From: Saccharopolyspora rosea
GTDB lineage: Bacteria > Actinomycetota > Actinomycetes > Mycobacteriales > Pseudonocardiaceae
Length of the DNA stretch: 64,000 bases
Assembly: GCF_025643595.1 (NCBI RefSeq)
Contig: NZ_CP102826.1
Span: 558,001-622,000, forward strand
Direction of reading: 5' to 3'
In this document: positions 60,812 to 64,000 of the stretch, in pieces
Position numbering within the stretch: position 1 is the first letter of the stretch
Layout of the letters: each line of letters starts with the position of its first letter
The notes under the pieces: generated by a model
Databases searched by the model: none
The model's input: the letters and a program-made list of their open reading frames with translations, nothing else
Told to the model about the DNA's origin: nothing
Position numbers and translations under genes: made by a program

Positions 60812-62335
60812 TCAGGGGCGGCCCGAGTCGAGCGCGGCCTCGTCGGTGGTTTCCTGTTCGACGCGATTGCGGCCCGCCCGCTTGGCCCGGTAGAGGGCGA
60901 TGTCAGCGGCCGCGAAGAGCTGTTCCAGCTTGGTCGGACCGGCGGCGACGCCGATGCTCACCGTCGGGGGCCGCATGTTCCGGCCGAGGACCAGGCGCCA
61001 GTCGTGGGCTTCCACCGCGGCGCGGATCCGCTCGGCCACGAGCGGGCCCGCATCGCGGGCCGACTGGTCGGCGTCGACGAGCAGGATCACGAACTCGTCG
61101 CCCGCCCAGCGGCAGACCAGGTCGTCGACGCGGCACTCGCGCCGCAGCAGGAAGGCCACCTCCTGGAGCGCCATGTCGCCCGCGGCGTGCCCGGCCGCGT
61201 CGTTGATCTCCTTGAACCAGTCGATGTCCACCAGCACCAGCCACGGCACGCGGCCCTGCGCCGCGGTGCTCTCCAGCAGGCCCGGAGCGCGGCGCTCCAG
61301 GCCGAGGCGGTTGGTCAGGCCGGTGAGCGGGTCGCGCAGCGCCGCCTCCCGCGCCGCCATCGCCATCCGCTGCGCCTGCACCGCGACGCGGCGCTGTTCC
61401 AGCGCCTGGCCGAGGCCCTCCTGCAGCAGGTCCACCGCGGTGCGACTGGCGGCGACGGTGCGCCGCAGCGCGGCGCTTTCGCCGACCGGGTCGTTGAGCT
61501 CCTCGCAGATGGCCGACAGGTCCAGGGAGAACTGCATCATCAGCATCGTGTCCCGGATGGTCTCGGCGCTGTCCAGGGCACGGCTGGCGAAGGTGCGGGC
61601 CTCCTCCAACCGGTTCTGCGCGCGGCGCACCACCGCGAGAACCCAGTTGGCGACCGACGAGGTGAACCAGTCGTCGGCAGCGCGTCCCAGCGCCAGCGCC
61701 TCCAGAGCGGCGCGCTCGGCCCTGTCCATCTCGCCGACGCCCGCGAGGGCGCGCGCGTAGCCGGCCAGCGCGGAGCGCTTCACCTGTCCCGGTTTGGCCA
61801 GCGAATGGGCCTCCCCGTGCAGGTCGCGGGCGCGGGCGAACTGCTCGGCGGAGTCGTCCGGGCGCGTCACCGCCCGGAAGACCCGCGCGTTGCCCTCCCG
61901 GTTCAGGCAGTGCGCCAGCGCCGAGCACTCCCCGGATTCGCGGGCGACCTGCACGGACAGGGACATCAGTTCCAGCGAGGGACCGCGGTGCCCGATCGTC
62001 TCCAGCAGGTAGCCGAGCATGCTGATGGTGTGCGCCGCGCAGCCGCCCTGCGGCCGGTCGACGTCGAGTTCGGTCCACCCCTCGGCGGCCAGCTCAAGCG
62101 CGAGCGGGATGTGGGCCAGCCGCCACGCCAGCGAGGCGCGGTGCACCAGGACGGTCGCGCGGTTCCACTGCTCGCCGACCATGCTGGGACCGGCGGCGAC
62201 GAGCTCGTCGAACGCCACGCCTGCCTCGGCGAAGCGGCCGGAATCCAGCAGGGACCGCACCAAGCGGTCCTGGGCGGGCACGTACCCCGCCAACAGCGGA
62301 TCATCCTGCTGCACCACGTCCTCGCAGGGGCTCAC
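60812..62335 (-). CDS. Diguanylate cyclase with TPR-like sensor region
   Basis: The 507-residue product has an N-terminal helical repeat region (about residues 1-300; RLVRSLLDSGRFAEAGVAFDEL and AKPGQVKRSALAGYARALAG look like TPR units) and a C-terminal GGDEF domain (DPLTGLTNRLGLERR; RWAGDEFVILLVD). The active-site motif is AGDEF, a tolerated variant. An RxxD inhibitory site (RVDD) lies 5 residues before it. The protein probably makes c-di-GMP in response to a cytoplasmic cue. The GTG at 62335 has a poor ribosome site, so the start is uncertain. Confidence 0.87.
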   Translation of the reverse strand: MSPCEDVVQQDDPLLAGYVPAQDRLVRSLLDSGRFAEAGVAFDELVAAGPSMVGEQWNRATVLVHRASLAWRLAHIPLALELAAEGWTELDVDRPQGGCAAHTISMLGYLLETIGHRGPSLELMSLSVQVARESGECSALAHCLNREGNARVFRAVTRPDDSAEQFARARDLHGEAHSLAKPGQVKRSALAGYARALAGVGEMDRAERAALEALALGRAADDWFTSSVANWVLAVVRRAQNRLEEARTFASRALDSAETIRDTMLMMQFSLDLSAICEELNDPVGESAALRRTVAASRTAVDLLQEGLGQALEQRRVAVQAQRMAMAAREAALRDPLTGLTNRLGLERRAPGLLESTAAQGRVPWLVLVDIDWFKEINDAAGHAAGDMALQEVAFLLRRECRVDDLVCRWAGDEFVILLVDADQSARDAGPLVAERIRAAVEAHDWRLVLGRNMRPPTVSIGVAAGPTKLEQLFAAADIALYRAKRAGRNRVEQETTDEAALDSGRP

Positions 62336-62377
62336 CTCGTCGCGCTACGCGATGTCACACGCTGGTCACTGGCCAGA

Positions 62378-63058
62378 CTACCGGGTGAGACGAGGGCCGT
62401 ACTTCTCGTAGTGCACGACGTCCTCCAGGGGCAGGCGGCGCCGCCATCCGTGCCGCTCCAGATCGGGGCGGTCGGCGAGCGCGCGGACCGGACCCACGCA
62501 CAGCCAGGCGACCGGTCGGACGCCGGTGGGGATGCCGAGCAGGCGGCGCAGGAACTCCTCGCGGTAGAAGCTGACCCAGCCCACGCCGAGGCCCTCGGCG
62601 GTGGCGGCCAGCCACAGGTTCTGGATGGCCAGGCACACCGAGTACAGCCCGGCGTCGGCGATGGCGTGGCGGCCGAGCACCTGCGGGGAGCCGCGGTCCG
62701 GGTCGTAGGTGACGGCGATGCCCATCGAGGACTCGACGATGCCCTCGACCTTGATGCGGGAGAACGTCTCGGCCCGCTCGCCCTGCAGCTGGGCGGCGAA
62801 GACGCTGCGCTCGGCGAGCACGTGCTCGCGGAACGCGCGCCGGGTCGACTCGTCGCGCACCAGCACGAAGTCCCACGGTTGGGAGAGGCCGACGCTCGGT
62901 GCGCTGTGCGCGGCGGTCAGGACCCGGCGCAGCACCGGTTCGGGGATCTCGCCGCCGGTGAACTCCGCGCGGACGTCCCGGCGGCGGTTGATCACCTCGT
63001 AGAGGTCGCCGACAGGGGTGTGGTCAGTGATCGGTGGTACTCGTCGAGCGGTGGTCAT
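62378..63058 (-). CDS. bluB: 5,6-dimethylbenzimidazole synthase (BluB)
   Basis: The 226-residue product is a nitroreductase-fold flavin enzyme with the BluB hallmarks RRDVRAEFTGGEIPEPVLRRVL, SVGLSQPWDFVLV and AAEGLGVGWVSFY-like sequence (here ATAEGLGVGWVSFYRE). BluB cleaves reduced FMN with oxygen to form the lower ligand of vitamin B12. No cob gene is nearby. A perfect 16-bp hairpin (63087-63126) lies just upstream of the start and may be the terminator of the ribosomal operon or a leader structure. No B12 riboswitch was recognised. Confidence 0.92.
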   Translation of the reverse strand: MTTARRVPPITDHTPVGDLYEVINRRRDVRAEFTGGEIPEPVLRRVLTAAHSAPSVGLSQPWDFVLVRDESTRRAFREHVLAERSVFAAQLQGERAETFSRIKVEGIVESSMGIAVTYDPDRGSPQVLGRHAIADAGLYSVCLAIQNLWLAATAEGLGVGWVSFYREEFLRRLLGIPTGVRPVAWLCVGPVRALADRPDLERHGWRRRLPLEDVVHYEKYGPRLTR

Positions 63059-63086
63059 CGCCGACCATCCTGCCCTGCGGCGGCGC

Positions 63087-63126
63087 GGCCGCGGGGAGGG
63101 GCACCGCGACGCCCCTCCCCGCGGCC
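63087..63126 (-). terminator. Perfect 16-bp hairpin upstream of bluB
   Basis: GGCCGCGGGGAGGGGC (63087-63102) and GCCCCTCCCCGCGGCC (63111-63126) pair perfectly with an 8-nt loop, 28 bp before the bluB start and 130 bp after rpsR. It is most simply the terminator of the ribosomal-protein operon, but lies close enough to bluB to affect its expression. Confidence 0.6.
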
Positions 63127-63214
63127 TCGTGAGTGCCCGTCGCTGAACCTGCTCCCGGAAGGGGAGTGGCACAGGCGGTGCCAGCCGCTTCCCCTCCGGC
63201 GAGTGGTCTCGCAA

Positions 63215-63251
63215 CCGGCACCGCCACGCAGAACGGGTGCGAAGACGGGCT
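63215..63251 (-). repeat. Dispersed 3' element, copy 3 (after rpsR)
   Basis: On the minus strand it reads AGCCCGTC, a 9-nt spacer, then GTTCTGCGTGGCGGTGCCGG, with the same 20-nt block as the copy at 36925. It starts 4 nt after the rpsR stop. A degenerate partner (GTGCCCGTCGCTGAACCTGC, 63132-63151) faces it on the plus strand. Confidence 0.75.
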
Positions 63252-63255
63252 GTGA

Positions 63256-63504
63256 TCAGGATTTGCGCGTTGGTGACGGATAGGGCAGCAGCGCCATTTC
63301 GCGGGCGTTCTTGATGGCCCGTGCGACGTCGCGCTGCTCCTGCGGGTCCAGGCCGGTGACCCGGCGGGACCGGATCTTGCCGCGGTCGGACAGGAACTTG
63401 CGCAGCAGCGCGGTGTCCTTCCAGTCGACGTGCGCGACGCCTTCGCGGCGGAGCAGGTTCGGCTTGCGGCGGTTGCGGCGGTCGGGGGTGCGCATGCCGA
63501 TCAC
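63256..63504 (-). CDS. rpsR: Alternative ribosomal protein S18
   Basis: The product is 82 residues from the GTG at 63504, which overlaps the rpsN stop (GTGA), or 79 residues from the ATG at 63495. [27 protein letters not shown] is the S18 core, binding 16S rRNA with S6. No cysteine is present. Together with the next two genes it is an alternative, zinc-independent ribosomal-protein set, usually repressed by Zur. No promoter is visible in the window. Confidence 0.93.
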   Translation of the reverse strand: MIGMRTPDRRNRRKPNLLRREGVAHVDWKDTALLRKFLSDRGKIRSRRVTGLDPQEQRDVARAIKNAREMALLPYPSPTRKS

Positions 63505-63806
63505 CAGCTCGACTTCGTCACGCCGGGCAGTTCACCGGCGTGCGCGAGTTCGCGCAGCCGCACCCGGGAGAGGCCGAACTTGCGGAAGTAGCCGCGCGGC
63601 CGCCCGTCGATGCGGTCGCGGTTGCGCAGCCGGACGGGGCTGGCGTCGCGGGGTTGCCGCTGCAACTCGCGCAGCGCGGCGTCGCGCTGCTCCGAGGTGC
63701 TGCTCGGGGCGGTGATGATCTTCTTGAGCTCGGCGCGCCGCTCGGCGTGGCGGGCGACGACCTCGCGGCGCCGGCGGTCGCGCACGATCTTGGACTTCTT
63801 GGCCAC
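63501..63806 (-). CDS. rpsN: Alternative ribosomal protein S14 (zinc-free form)
   Basis: The 101-residue product is S14 of the long type: [30 protein letters not shown] and [36 protein letters not shown]. The four-cysteine zinc ribbon of the short actinobacterial S14 is absent. GTG start at 63806. It is followed by rpsR with overlap and preceded by rpmG with a 19-bp gap. Confidence 0.95.
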   Translation of the reverse strand: MAKKSKIVRDRRRREVVARHAERRAELKKIITAPSSTSEQRDAALRELQRQPRDASPVRLRNRDRIDGRPRGYFRKFGLSRVRLRELAHAGELPGVTKSSW

Positions 63807-63825
63807 CTGGCCGTTCCTTTCCGGG

Positions 63826-63990
63826 TCAGCGTTCCTCGCGGAACTCGACGTGCTGGCGGGCGATGGGGTCGTACTTGCGCAGCCGCAGCCGATCGGGGTT
63901 GTTCCGGCGGTTCTTGCGGGTCACGTAGGTGTAGCCGGTTCCGGCGGTGGAGCGGAGCTTGATCACGGGGCGCAGGTCGGTGGCGGCCAT
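63826..63990 (-). CDS. rpmG: Alternative ribosomal protein L33 (zinc-free form)
   Basis: From the ATG at 63990 the product is 54 residues: [20 protein letters not shown], then [33 protein letters not shown]. This is the L33 family, with no cysteines. It is shorter than many annotation cut-offs. Its start overlaps the stop of an upstream gene (63990-63992), probably rpmB. Confidence 0.93.
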   Translation of the reverse strand: MAATDLRPVIKLRSTAGTGYTYVTRKNRRNNPDRLRLRKYDPIARQHVEFREER

Positions 63991-64000
63991 CAGACGCGCT
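63990..64000 (-). CDS. End of an upstream ribosomal gene, probably rpmB (L28)
   Basis: Only the last two complete codons (CGC GTC) and a TGA stop are in the window, overlapping the rpmG start. In alternative ribosomal operons of actinomycetes L28 commonly precedes L33. The call rests on order alone. Confidence 0.4.

Noticed and set aside
63059-63255. Cobalamin riboswitch before bluB
   Set aside because: No B12-box-like conserved core (GCCACTG) in the right context could be found. The structure there is a simple hairpin plus repeat element.

Overview
The window is about 70% GC, with strong GC bias at third codon positions, many GTG starts and overlapping GTGA/ATGA gene junctions. The gene families point to an actinomycete, most likely of the family Pseudonocardiaceae (Saccharopolyspora-like): a conservon, DUF397/WhiJ-type loci, Methyltransf_19, a SigE-family sigma factor, NsrR/Hmp, and alternative cysteine-free ribosomal proteins. 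The genus is an inference, not a match. No prophage, insertion sequence, CRISPR array or rRNA operon was seen. One tRNA (Arg, CCU) is present.

Layout. 0-5.6 kb: start of an acyl-CoA dehydrogenase diverging from a TetR regulator, a PfkB sugar kinase, type II citrate synthase, and a NatAB-like ABC exporter. 5.8-9.7 kb: GlpD, a TetR regulator with three operator-like repeats at its own 5' end, and an alkyl-DHAP-synthase-like flavoenzyme. 9.7-15.3 kb: a leftward group with a GNAT enzyme, a coiled-coil protein, a large soluble EccC/FtsK-type three-domain ATPase, two small helical proteins (one WXG100-sized) and a PRC-barrel protein. 15.4-20 kb: lipase, lipoprotein, GH25-LysM lysozyme, CopD-like membrane protein, then about 0.9 kb without a gene. 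20.3-24.5 kb: a four-gene operon (DMT-type membrane protein, glycosyltransferase, hydrolase, glycosyltransferase). 24.5-29.8 kb: inhibitor-like secreted protein, flavin dehydrogenase, YrhK-like protein, SH3-like protein, and a DUF485/sodium-solute symporter pair.

30.5-35 kb: a complete four-gene conservon (cvnABCD). 35-40 kb: methyltransferase, DprE2-like reductase, two small proteins, and a WhiJ-like regulator followed by four overlapping DUF397 genes, one of them frameshifted. 40.3-44.2 kb: efeO-efeB-phospholipase C operon. 44.3-50.6 kb: leftward hydantoinase A, three DUF917 (S-Me-THD) paralogues and a PucR regulator, all translationally coupled or nearly so. 51-54.4 kb: sigma factor, a CsoR/CstR-family repressor with two G/C-tract operators, a 57-residue Cys-rich protein, and the nitric-oxide module hmp-nsrR. 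54.8-57.3 kb: a repeat protein with a small partner, an aminotransferase IV and tRNA-Arg. 57.4-62.4 kb: an NB-ARC/TPR protein, a GT-B-like protein with an octanucleotide repeat in its 5' end, and a GGDEF protein. 62.4-64 kb: bluB and the end of an alternative ribosomal-protein operon (rpmG-rpsN-rpsR).

Four leads look least described. (1) The EccC-like ATPase with its small helical partners. (2) The CstR-like repressor that lacks the metal-binding His, paired with a Cys-rich mini-protein behind a matching operator. (3) The quadruple DUF397 array. (4) A 37-nt dispersed element that occurs three times, each within a few bases downstream of a stop codon. The octanucleotide tract in the GT-B-like gene is a possible phase-variation site.
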